DNA from: a virus
Virus record (IMG/VR): IMGVR_UViG_3300024273_001771
Span: 1 to 20,607 of that record
DNA length: 20,607 nucleotides
Direction: 5' to 3' (one strand)
Both the position numbers and the translations under genes were made by a program. The notes under the pieces are model-generated. The model was not told the DNA's origin. It saw nothing but the letters and a program-made list of their open reading frames with translations, and ran no database searches. Below are positions 7,515-14,757 of this stretch, piece after piece. How positions within the stretch are numbered: position 1 is the stretch's first letter; each line of letters opens with the position of its first letter.

Positions 7515-8621
7515 ATGGCAAAACCATTTGACATTTCGAAGTTCCGCAAGGACATCACAAAAAGCATTGAGGGACTAAGCATTGGATTTAACGATCCAAC
7601 AGACTGGGTCAGCACTGGCAATTTTGCATTGAACTATCTTATCTCAGGAGACTTTAACAAAGGTATTCCATTGGGCAAGGTCACAGTGTTTGCTGGCGAA
7701 TCTGGCGCTGGCAAAAGTTACATCTGTTCTGGAAACATTGTAAAGAACGCACAAGATCAGGGAATTTTTGTTATTTTAGTAGATACCGAAAATGCACTTG
7801 ACGAAGCATGGTTACATGCACTCGGAGTTGATACCGGCCCAGCCAAGTTGCTTAAACTCAACATGAGCATGATCGACGACGTTGCCAAGGCAATTTCGAC
7901 ATTTATGATTGATTACAAAGCATTGCCGGAAGAAGACCGCATGAAGGTGTTGTGGGTCATTGACTCGCTGGGCATGTTGCTCACACCAACTGACGTTAAC
8001 CAGTTCCAAGCTGGTGACATGAAGGGCGACATGGGTCGTAAACCCAAGGCATTGACTTCGCTGGTGCGTAACTCTGTTAACATGTTTGGTAATCACAATG
8101 TGGGATTGGTCGCAACAAATCATACATACGCTAGTCAAGACATGTTTGATCCCGATGACAAGATCTCCGGTGGTCAAGGCTTTATCTATGCATCAAGTAT
8201 TGTTGTTGCAATGAAAAAGATGAAGCTTAAAGAAGACGAAGACGGCAACAAGATTACTGATGTTATGGGTATCCGTGCAGGTTGTAAAGTAATGAAAACA
8301 CGCTATGCTAAACCTTTCGAGGGCATGCAAGTCAAGATTCCGTACTCAACTGGCATGAGTCCACACAGCGGTCTAGTTGATCTTGCAGAACGAAAACAAA
8401 TTCTCAAGAAAGAAGGAAACAGTTTAGTGTTCATCACCGGCGACGGCGAAGTGATTAAACAGTTCCGCAAAAAATGGGAAGCAAATACCGACGGGTGTTT
8501 AGACAAGTTGATGGCAGAATTTGCAAAACAAGCAGAAGCAAAAGATGCAGTGATTGAACTGGCACAAGCGGTTGCAGAAACTGATGCAGATGACTCGCCA
8601 GAACTAATAGAAGGAGAATAA
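7515..8621 (+). CDS. uvsX: UvsX, RecA-like recombinase
   Basis: UvsX forms filaments on single-stranded DNA and drives strand invasion, which in T4-like phages also starts replication. The 368 residues carry a Walker A motif GESGAGKS (61-68), the catalytic Glu region LVDTENALDEAW (88-99, E93), a Walker B strand VLWVIDSLG (145-153), and LVATNHTY (198-205), the RecA-type motif at the end of the ATPase core. Loop segments around 165-180 (GDMKGDMGRKPKAL) fit the DNA-binding loops. Length is close to T4 UvsX (391). A ribosome binding site (AAAAAGG, ending 6 bases before the ATG) fixes the start. It heads a tight unit with the small acidic gene and uvsY. The last 15 residues are acidic. Confidence 0.95.
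   Translation: MAKPFDISKFRKDITKSIEGLSIGFNDPTDWVSTGNFALNYLISGDFNKGIPLGKVTVFAGESGAGKSYICSGNIVKNAQDQGIFVILVDTENALDEAWLHALGVDTGPAKLLKLNMSMIDDVAKAISTFMIDYKALPEEDRMKVLWVIDSLGMLLTPTDVNQFQAGDMKGDMGRKPKALTSLVRNSVNMFGNHNVGLVATNHTYASQDMFDPDDKISGGQGFIYASSIVVAMKKMKLKEDEDGNKITDVMGIRAGCKVMKTRYAKPFEGMQVKIPYSTGMSPHSGLVDLAERKQILKKEGNSLVFITGDGEVIKQFRKKWEANTDGCLDKLMAEFAKQAEAKDAVIELAQAVAETDADDSPELIEGE
8611..8616 (+). promoter_or_regulatory. Strong ribosome binding site inside the end of uvsX
   Basis: AAGGAG lies 7 bases before the ATG at 8624 and overlaps the last codons of uvsX. It is the best match to the anti-Shine-Dalgarno sequence in this unit and suggests high translation of the small acidic protein. Confidence 0.75.
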
Positions 8622-8623
8622 GA

Positions 8624-8881
8624 ATGTCAGCTGATTTATCAAGTGAAATTTGGAACGAACTCAAGCGATATGTCAACACTGTTGATCGTCAAGAGGCCGC
8701 GGAAGTATTGGTATCTGTTCTTGTTGACAACGATATCGCTCCTGACGACATCCGTGTCAATTTCAAAGGTGACAATGATGTAAAGTTAGCACTGGCCGCT
8801 TACATTAAAGATCTTGACGACGAGCCCGAAGAAGAAGAGTACGACGATGAAGACGACGAAGAGTCAGAGTTTGAAGACTAA
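8624..8881 (+). CDS. Small protein with a very acidic C-terminal tail, between uvsX and uvsY
   Basis: I cannot name this 85-residue protein. Residues 1-60 look like a small helical domain (DLSSEIWNELKRYVNTVD, then QEAAEVLVSVLVDND). The last 25 residues are nearly all Asp and Glu (DEPEEEEYDDEDDEESEFED). Such tails often mimic DNA or bind basic DNA-binding proteins. Its place between uvsX and uvsY, behind a strong ribosome binding site, suggests a part in recombination, for example tuning UvsX, gp32 or UvsY loading. That is inference from position and charge only. The gap to uvsX is 2 bases and to uvsY 2 bases. Confidence 0.82.
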   Translation: MSADLSSEIWNELKRYVNTVDRQEAAEVLVSVLVDNDIAPDDIRVNFKGDNDVKLALAAYIKDLDDEPEEEEYDDEDDEESEFED

Positions 8882-8883
8882 CT

Positions 8884-9336
8884 ATGTGGTATAATCGTGT
8901 TACAGCAAATTTGGGAGAAATCCCAAATTTTATTGCATACTTTGAAAAAGAGCTTGATGCAGCACGACGAGATTGCGCAATCGGCGGTATGGTAGAAAGA
9001 AACATTACTGCACTGCCCGGTATGACAGAACATAGATTTAATCAGCTTCAGGAAATTGAAGCTGTGTTGAATCATCTTAATATCCAGTTGCGCAAGATCC
9101 GGCGCAAGCATTTCCAAAAGTATTTAGAAGGCTATGCCCGAGCATTGACCAGTAGAGATGCTGAAAAATATGTCGACGGCGAAGACGAAGTGATTGACTT
9201 TGAAACAATCATCAACGAAGTTGCATTCTTAAGAAATCGATTCCTGGGCATTATGAAAGCAATGGAAAGTAAAAACTTCATGCTGGGGCATGTAGTGCGT
9301 CTAAGAGCAGCAGGAATGGAAGATATACAACTATGA
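8884..9336 (+). CDS. uvsY: UvsY-like recombination mediator
   Basis: UvsY helps UvsX displace gp32 from single-stranded DNA. This protein of 150 residues (T4 UvsY has 137) is helical and charged, with a basic middle (QLRKIRRKHFQKYLEGYARA) and a C-terminal helix pair ending in FLGIMKAMESKNFMLGHVVRLRAAG, written here in two overlapping halves: FLGIMKAMESKNF and NFMLGHVVRLRAAG. These align well with the T4 UvsY end, where a GILLDFC..ALDAIKSRGF segment is followed by an IKHIQDMRA segment. The position two genes after uvsX supports the call. Its last codon overlaps the ATG of the next frame (ATGA). No strong ribosome binding site is visible, so coupled translation is likely. Confidence 0.8.
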   Translation: MWYNRVTANLGEIPNFIAYFEKELDAARRDCAIGGMVERNITALPGMTEHRFNQLQEIEAVLNHLNIQLRKIRRKHFQKYLEGYARALTSRDAEKYVDGEDEVIDFETIINEVAFLRNRFLGIMKAMESKNFMLGHVVRLRAAGMEDIQL

Positions 9337-9428
9337 CATTTAGAAAAGCAGAAGAAAGTCACGCGCACAGTCTGCAGACACTTGATACATTGTTTGATTT
9401 AGGATGCATTGCCCGGATGGGACGATAA
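9333..9428 (+). pseudogene. Truncated gene start, probably a SAM-methyltransferase remnant
   Basis: An ATGA overlap with uvsY starts a frame of only 31 residues (MTFRKAEESHAHSLQTLDTL ... ). The first 23 residues resemble, from memory, the N-terminus of class I SAM-methyltransferases of marine phages (HSL..L..L pattern ahead of the glycine-rich motif). The glycine motif never comes: the frame ends at 9428, inside the tail of the opposite gene that ends at 9399. This fits a gene cut at its 5' part when the large glycan block was put in. It could also be a true tiny peptide. Confidence 0.5.
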
Positions 9429-10250
9429 TAATCTTGCCAGTGGTAGTCCAGATGCAATTTCTTCTGGATACCATTCTGTATGTGCCAGTTGTTCTAACCA
9501 TTCGTCTCGGCACGGTCTACTTGGGTTGTTAATAGCCAACAGGTCTAAATTTCCAACTGGTGCTGCCAAACTGGTACTATCAACAAACGCCGGGACACCT
9601 GCTAACACAGCTTGTGATCCTGGTCCACTGTTGTGATTGATCACTGCCCATGCAGTGCGTAAACACCGATCGTAATCAAAGTTATCGTAAGTTCCCGGCA
9701 CTGGCTGCGGAGTTTCAATCAAGCATCCTGGTATATTGCCTATACGCTGCCGTGGATGCGGCCGTATAACAATAGGCCTGTCTGTGTACAATCTAATCTT
9801 ACGAACAGTTTCTGTTAACCATGCCACTGTGGGAGGCTGTCCGGACCATTGTTCACTGTCGGAACGCTGTGCAGCAATGACAATATTATATCCCGAGTTG
9901 GTCCATGGCATTGCCTCTAGCCGCAACTTCGCTGCACGATCTGGTATCATCTCGCTGCCGTAGTATGCACTACTACCGGTGCCGTTTAGCCCCAGCTTCC
10001 ATGTAGCACCACGACGCAGCATGCCTACTTCTGCTACAATAACTGATCTACCGCTGTTCCTGAATGTTTCCCACACAGCACGATTGTACTTCATACGACC
10101 GTGCCAAAGCTGACTCCATATCACAGCAACATCTGCTGAACTGTCCATGCTGTTGTGCTGTATACCAAGCTGGTCCAACCCTGTACGGATGGCATTAAAC
10201 ACGGGAGGGCTATTGAGCGCACCGTACTGGTCAAAAATACTTACTATCAT
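9399..10250 (-). CDS. KpsS-like capsule/glycan biosynthesis protein (paralogue A)
   Basis: The protein has 283 residues and a GT-B-type C-terminal half. YTDRPIVIRPHP is followed by a segment AWAVINHNSGPGSQAVLAGV, then PAFVDS. This 'RPHP ... NHNS ... G.pa' layout is that of KpsC/KpsS and CDP-glycerol glycerophosphotransferase-like proteins, in which the His and Ser-rich loop binds the nucleotide sugar or phosphate. It is a close paralogue of the gene at 15535-16443 (same YTDRPI..RPHP, same WAV.NHNS). A ribosome binding site (AGGTG at 10259-10255, minus strand) is 4 bases before the ATG. The gene stands alone on the minus strand and its 3' end marks the edge of the large island. Transfer function is likely; the substrate is unknown. 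Confidence 0.8.
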   Translation of the reverse strand: MIVSIFDQYGALNSPPVFNAIRTGLDQLGIQHNSMDSSADVAVIWSQLWHGRMKYNRAVWETFRNSGRSVIVAEVGMLRRGATWKLGLNGTGSSAYYGSEMIPDRAAKLRLEAMPWTNSGYNIVIAAQRSDSEQWSGQPPTVAWLTETVRKIRLYTDRPIVIRPHPRQRIGNIPGCLIETPQPVPGTYDNFDYDRCLRTAWAVINHNSGPGSQAVLAGVPAFVDSTSLAAPVGNLDLLAINNPSRPCRDEWLEQLAHTEWYPEEIASGLPLARLLSSHPGNAS

Positions 10251-10291
10251 AAATCACCTGGTTAAATATACACTTAGTTATAAGGAAAATC
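10251..10291. promoter_or_regulatory. Divergent late-type promoter pair
   Basis: In 41 bases two late-like motifs face apart. On the plus strand TTAAATA (10262-10268) would start RNA near 10274, followed by AAGGA (10282-10286) 5 bases before the ATG at 10292. On the minus strand TATAACTA (10282-10275) differs in one base from TATAAATA and would start RNA near 10265, with AGGTG before the ATG at 10250. Each gene thus has a short leader with a ribosome binding site. Confidence 0.5.
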
Positions 10292-11098
10292 ATGAGTCGT
10301 AAATTCTCTGTAGTTACTACTTTCAATGCTGCTGGATACGAGCAGTACGGTAAACGAATGATCAATACATTCTTACACAACTGGCCCGACGGAGTTAGAT
10401 TGATAGTATATGCCGAGGATTGTAAAGTAGCAGAATCTGCACCAAACTTAACCGTATTAGATCTTCATCGTGACAGCCCTGAGTTGGTTGCATTTAAGAA
10501 TACATGGAAACATGTGCCCAGGGCCAATGGCGATGTATCTGCTGATCCCGTTAGGTCCAAACGAAAAGACTCCAAAAAAGGATTCAAATGGAATGCGATT
10601 AGATTTGCACACAAGGTCTATGCTATATTTGCAGCAATGCATGCCAACACAGATTGGCTGATATGGATGGATGCTGACACAGTGTGTCACAGTCCCATCA
10701 CAGTGGAACAGCTCACTGAGTTGTGTCCTCCTGCCAAAGATATTTGTTTTTTGGGCCGAAACGGAAAATACACCGAGTGCGGATTGTATGCAATGAATCT
10801 ACGATCTCCACAGACATTAGAGTTTTTAAAAGAATTCCAACGAGTGTATGATGATGCAGAGCAAGGAATATTTACATTGGCCGAGTGGCATGACAGTTTT
10901 GTGTTTGACAGCGTACGAAAGACCATGCAGTTAGAGGAACTAGACTGGAGCAGTCATGTTGTAACAGGCGAAGGCCATCCATTGATCAACTCTGAATGGG
11001 GCGCATATTTAGATCACCTCAAAGGTAATAGAAAAGACCGGGGGCGAAGCAAGGATTCAGATCTGACAGTGAAACGAAGTGAGGCATACTGGCAATGA
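10292..11098 (+). CDS. GT-A-type glycosyltransferase
   Basis: This 268-residue protein starts with a typical GT-A nucleotide-binding region (SVVTTFNAAGYEQYGKRMI) and has the metal-binding DxD as DAD at 127-129 (WLIWMDADTVCHSPI). Downstream, EWHDSFVFD (198-206) and GHPLINSEWGAYLDHLKG (228-245) look like acceptor-side or catalytic loops. It starts the five-gene plus-strand operon. The next gene overlaps it by 4 bases (ATGA). It would transfer a sugar from a nucleotide donor inside the host cell. No signal peptide or membrane segment is visible. Donor and acceptor are unknown. Confidence 0.85.
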   Translation: MSRKFSVVTTFNAAGYEQYGKRMINTFLHNWPDGVRLIVYAEDCKVAESAPNLTVLDLHRDSPELVAFKNTWKHVPRANGDVSADPVRSKRKDSKKGFKWNAIRFAHKVYAIFAAMHANTDWLIWMDADTVCHSPITVEQLTELCPPAKDICFLGRNGKYTECGLYAMNLRSPQTLEFLKEFQRVYDDAEQGIFTLAEWHDSFVFDSVRKTMQLEELDWSSHVVTGEGHPLINSEWGAYLDHLKGNRKDRGRSKDSDLTVKRSEAYWQ

Positions 11099-12408
11099 AA
11101 AGTTTTATTATAAATTTGTCCAAAATAGAATCATCGGCTGCAAGTGCAATACGATTAAAAGAACAATTAGAACAGTTTGGAATGACAGCAGAACTATTTG
11201 AAGGCACTTACGGTAACGATGCAGCACGACAAATGGAGCAGGAAGGCCGGGCAATGCACGCCTGGGGTATCAAAGGGCCTCCCGATGATCCTGATATAGT
11301 AAACCTATCGCTGCCAAAACTCGGATCTCCTGGCGTGAAAGGATGTTTCTACAGTCATTACAATCTTTGGAAAAAGTGTGTTGAACTAGACGAACCTATC
11401 ATTATTTGGGAAGATGATATTTTAATATCTCGCCCTTACATACCAGTTGAGTGGGACGATGTGCTGGTACTGGCAATCGGCCATCCTAAGAAAAGTTGGA
11501 GATACTTGCCGTTGTTGGAAGATCCTACTGGCCCTCCCGGCAGTGTAGATTATAGATATGCATCCATGCCAGGTTGCTGTGGCTATGCAATCAAGCCACA
11601 CGCTGCTAAACATCTACTAGAAGTATATGCAAACACTTACTTGCCGGCCGATAACGCAATTAACAAATTTCATATTACCATTCAGATACACAACTATTTA
11701 ATGGGTATTGCTATGATTAAAAAAGATGGCAAGGACAGCTTGACCAGGACCAAGTTCTGGAATGAAAAGTTGTACAGCACATATGTTATATCAAACAAAC
11801 CTGATAAATTCCCTGCTATAAAAGAAAGAATCTCTCCGGAACTGATTACATACTTTGATGGCACTGGATATTCATCTTTTTCGGCACTGGTCAACGACTG
11901 TGTCGCAAAGTCACCGTACGAAACAGTGATTGTTATGTCGGACAAAGTGTTGCCGGTTGAGGAAAATGTAAAAAAGTTATTATCTCTATTAGATCAAGGC
12001 TATGCATTTGTTGGGCTGTACCGACTGGGATTTTTCGGATTCCGTAAGGAATTACTACGACAAATTGGCATGTTCGATGAAAGGTTTGTCGGCGGGGGTT
12101 ATGAAGACGACGACTTCTATATCAGATTAAAGGAAGCCGATTTAGCAATGTATATCACTCACGAAGTAGAATACACTAAAAATGCATCGTCCTGGAACTA
12201 TTCTCGATCGGCAATACATTTCAATAAAAAATGGGGCGATATACATACAGCTCAAGCTATTCACCGGACCATGCCCGAGGATATATATAAATATAATTTA
12301 GGAAAATCCATCCCTGTAAATTTCTTAACATGGGAACACAGTGTCATTGGGCCCAGCAAAGCAAAAAAATACATTGGATATCCTATTATAGATGAAGGTA
12401 ATCAGTAA
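11095..12408 (+). CDS. Two-domain glycosyltransferase (GT25-like plus GT2-like)
   Basis: Residues 1-210 look like GT25 (LPS beta-galactosyltransferase family): the start MKSFIINL, GCFYSHYNLWKKCVE (83-97) and WEDDILI (105-111) match the 'g..lSH...w......l.EDD' pattern. Residues 225-437 look like the second half of a GT-A/GT2-type enzyme: VIVMSDKVLP (278-287) in place of the donor site, FFGFRKELLRQIGMFDERF (313-331), GYEDDDFYIRL (335-345) and HFNKKWG near the end. The fusion may add two sugars in series. GAGG lies 10 bases before the ATG, and the gene overlaps its neighbour upstream by ATGA. A perfect TATAAATA (12286-12293) is embedded near its 3' end. Both fold calls are moderate to good. Confidence 0.8.
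   Translation: MKSFIINLSKIESSAASAIRLKEQLEQFGMTAELFEGTYGNDAARQMEQEGRAMHAWGIKGPPDDPDIVNLSLPKLGSPGVKGCFYSHYNLWKKCVELDEPIIIWEDDILISRPYIPVEWDDVLVLAIGHPKKSWRYLPLLEDPTGPPGSVDYRYASMPGCCGYAIKPHAAKHLLEVYANTYLPADNAINKFHITIQIHNYLMGIAMIKKDGKDSLTRTKFWNEKLYSTYVISNKPDKFPAIKERISPELITYFDGTGYSSFSALVNDCVAKSPYETVIVMSDKVLPVEENVKKLLSLLDQGYAFVGLYRLGFFGFRKELLRQIGMFDERFVGGGYEDDDFYIRLKEADLAMYITHEVEYTKNASSWNYSRSAIHFNKKWGDIHTAQAIHRTMPEDIYKYNLGKSIPVNFLTWEHSVIGPSKAKKYIGYPIIDEGNQ
12286..12293 (+). promoter_or_regulatory. Internal perfect late consensus TATAAATA
   Basis: An exact TATAAATA lies inside the two-domain glycosyltransferase gene, 115 bases before the methyltransferase ATG at 12409. It could give a second late start for the three downstream genes. 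The codons (Ile-Tyr-Lys-Tyr) could also make it by chance. Confidence 0.35.
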
Positions 12409-12969
12409 ATGAGTAGTATTATAATTAATAATTTGCCAAACATAAAAGAATATTCATATCTTGAACTCGGAGTCAATGACAACGTTAATTTTAATAAAAT
12501 TACCGCCAAGCTCAAAGTCTCTGTTGACGTTAACGGCAATGCAACGTTCACTGGCACAACAGATGAGTATTTCGCAAGTCTGTTGCCGACGGACAGCTTT
12601 GATATTATCTTTATTGATGCATGTCATGATTACGAATATGTGCTTCGGGATTTTAACAATGCAGTGATGCATGCCACCAAGTGGGTATTGCTGCATGATA
12701 TGATTCCTCCGTCAAGAAAACATACACAACAAAAGTTTTGTTCAGACAGCTATAAAATTCTGTTCTACATGCTGAGTAAAGAACAGTTTGAGATCTACCC
12801 AATGGATAATAATTTTGGACTAACATTGATTAAAATGCCAGCATCGAAGATTTATCCGTCTGACGATTACCGGGACACACCGTATGATAAGTTCTTAGAA
12901 TTCATAACGGCTGCAAAACTATACAGCGATGCAGAGATAATTGCTATGTTAGGAAATGAAAATGTTTAA
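12409..12969 (+). CDS. Class I SAM-dependent methyltransferase (Methyltransf_24-like)
   Basis: The protein of 186 residues has a compact Rossmann core. YLELGVNDNVNF (17-28) is the SAM-binding motif I, SVDVNGNATF (38-47) the acidic loop after strand 2, and FDIIFIDACHDYEYVLRDF (63-81) the strand-4 region with the FIDACHDY signature of the Methyltransf_24 group that often methylates sugars. WVLLHDM (106-112) follows. The gene starts directly after the previous stop codon with AAGG 10 bases before the ATG. Its 3' end overlaps the next start. A sugar O-methyltransferase role is likely from context. Substrate unknown. Confidence 0.82.
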   Translation: MSSIIINNLPNIKEYSYLELGVNDNVNFNKITAKLKVSVDVNGNATFTGTTDEYFASLLPTDSFDIIFIDACHDYEYVLRDFNNAVMHATKWVLLHDMIPPSRKHTQQKFCSDSYKILFYMLSKEQFEIYPMDNNFGLTLIKMPASKIYPSDDYRDTPYDKFLEFITAAKLYSDAEIIAMLGNENV

Positions 12970-13942
12970 TAATACCCGAATTTTTGTAAGTGGTGCAACA
13001 GGCTCATGGGGGCAAACACTAATAGCGATGCTGTTAGAAAAATACAATGTAAAAGAAATTATATGTTTTTCCCGCGGCGAGTTACAACAGGTATTAATGA
13101 AAAGAAAATTTAACAACCCTGCGCTTAAATTTGTAATAGGAGATGTTAGAGATTACGAGTCGGTTAAAAGTGCAACAAAGAATGTTGATTACATCTTTCA
13201 TCTTGCTGCACTAAAACATGTTCCTGTATGCGAAGAGAATGTGCAAGAGACTATTAAAACAAACATAAATGGCACAACTAACATTGTTAATGCAGCAATT
13301 GAGAATCGTGTTAAAAAAGTAATTGACGTATCGTCTGACAAGGCGGTTGAACCCATCAACCTATACGGCATGTCAAAGTCGGTGGGCGAGAAAATTGTAA
13401 TTCAAGCAAACGATCTAAGTGACTACACCAAGTTTGTTTGTATTCGCGGCGGCAATGTAATGGGGTCAAGCGGCTCTGTTATACCGTTCTTTATTGATCA
13501 AATCAAAGCCGGTGGTCCAATTACTATTACAGATGTAAGAATGTCTAGGTTCTTCCTTACATTAGAAGAAGCAATCTTGCTGTTGTTCAAAGCATCAATT
13601 GACAGCATCGGCGGCGAAACATTTGTAATGAACATGCCTGCTTGTTATATCAAAGATCTAGCGGAAGTATTGATGGAAACATACGGCACAGTTGATATAC
13701 ACGAAACTGGTATACGACCCGGCGAAAAATTAGACGAGATGCTGATTTCTCATCATGAATCTAGCCTATCGTATTGCTACGATAACAATTACTTCCTGAC
13801 GTTGCCTGCTAATTTTAACCAAACACTAGCAGTTAGATATCAGGATTGCGAGCCGTTCCCGCATGTTGAGTTCTCGTCCAGAACAACCATTATGAACAAA
13901 AATGAAATTAGAAAAATGCTCATCAATGGGAAATTTATATGA
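12962..13942 (+). CDS. UDP-GlcNAc 4,6-dehydratase/5-epimerase-like (CapE/WbvB type)
   Basis: This NAD(P)-dependent SDR enzyme probably turns UDP-GlcNAc into a UDP-4-keto-6-deoxy-L-hexulose. The glycine motif FVSGATGSWGQTL is at the N-terminus. GDVRDYESV and HLAALKHVPVCEENV follow; the latter matches the CapD/FlaA1/CapE 'AA.KHVP..E' signature. SSDKAVEPINLYGMSKSVGEK, split here as SSDKAVEPINLYG and YGMSKSVGEK, is the active-site region. CIRGGNVMGSSGSVIPFF and TDVRMSRFF are further CapE-type blocks. I chose the ATG at 12962 because AGGA (12951-12954) is 7 bases before it. The ATG at 12956 is only one base from AGGA. It overlaps both neighbours and pairs with the reductase that follows. Family firm, exact product inferred. 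Confidence 0.9.
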   Translation: MFNNTRIFVSGATGSWGQTLIAMLLEKYNVKEIICFSRGELQQVLMKRKFNNPALKFVIGDVRDYESVKSATKNVDYIFHLAALKHVPVCEENVQETIKTNINGTTNIVNAAIENRVKKVIDVSSDKAVEPINLYGMSKSVGEKIVIQANDLSDYTKFVCIRGGNVMGSSGSVIPFFIDQIKAGGPITITDVRMSRFFLTLEEAILLLFKASIDSIGGETFVMNMPACYIKDLAEVLMETYGTVDIHETGIRPGEKLDEMLISHHESSLSYCYDNNYFLTLPANFNQTLAVRYQDCEPFPHVEFSSRTTIMNKNEIRKMLINGKFI

Positions 13943-14757
13943 AAATTTTAGTAATAGGTGCCGGCGGCATGGCCGGGCATGTTGTTAGCAAGTACCTTAT
14001 GCAACAGGGACACACGGTCATAACTTCTGCCAGAGTTAACTCTGACATCAACATCAATATTGAACGCGTTGCACATAACGATTCATTTTTTAGTATGCTC
14101 ACTGATTACGATTTTGTTATTAACTGTGCGGGATTGCTGGTTAAAGACAGTATTGTTCGACCTGACCGCGCTGCACTTATCAATGCATGGTTTCCGCATT
14201 ACCTCGAAAACTCTGTTAGAGATACACCTACTAGGTTAATACACTTGTCAACTGATTGCGTATTTGACGGCAAAGAAGGAAACTATGTAGAGACAGCAGC
14301 CCATAGCGAAACCAATGCATACGGTCGATCAAAGTCTCTTGGAGAAATTAATAATTCTAAAGATATTACATTTAGGATGAGCATCATTGGGCCTGAAATT
14401 AAAACAACCGGCACAGGACTTTTTCACTGGATCTACACATCTGCACAGCAGGATCTACAAGGATGGGATAATGCTTGGTGGAACGGCATTACCACTGTGG
14501 AGTTGGCAAAATGCATCAACAAGTACATTAACAATCCAACAATAGCAGGAACATATCACCTGGTCAACAATGCCAATAAGATTAATAAATTTGATCTATT
14601 GTCTAAGATCAACACAGAATTTCAGTTGGGTAAAAACATTGTTAGAACCAATGGACCAAAACCAGTTAATAAAATTCTGGTGGACACCAGACAAGAATTT
14701 GACTTTGGAATCAGCGATTACGATACAATGCTGTTAGAATTAAAATCATATGTGTGA
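13939..14757 (+). CDS. RmlD/WbvR-like sugar-nucleotide reductase
   Basis: This SDR enzyme of 272 residues probably reduces the 4-keto group of the product of the gene before it. The start MKILVIGAGGMAGHVV has the NAD(P) glycine motif, FVINCAGLLVKDSIV follows, and LSTDCVFDGKEGNYVET (83-102 region) with YGRSKSLGE is the RmlD signature, including the catalytic Tyr and Lys. In RhaNAc pathways (WbvB then WbvR) such a pair makes UDP-L-RhaNAc, which a 2-epimerase (WbvD) turns to UDP-L-QuiNAc. No epimerase is seen in this window. ATGA overlap and GGGA 7 bases before the ATG. Its last 40 bases overlap the 3' end of the converging minus-strand operon. Confidence 0.88.
   Translation: MKILVIGAGGMAGHVVSKYLMQQGHTVITSARVNSDININIERVAHNDSFFSMLTDYDFVINCAGLLVKDSIVRPDRAALINAWFPHYLENSVRDTPTRLIHLSTDCVFDGKEGNYVETAAHSETNAYGRSKSLGEINNSKDITFRMSIIGPEIKTTGTGLFHWIYTSAQQDLQGWDNAWWNGITTVELAKCINKYINNPTIAGTYHLVNNANKINKFDLLSKINTEFQLGKNIVRTNGPKPVNKILVDTRQEFDFGISDYDTMLLELKSYV

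Noticed and set aside
10470-10661. Second plus-strand frame inside the GT-A gene
   Set aside because: Shadow of the glycosyltransferase gene with no pattern of its own.
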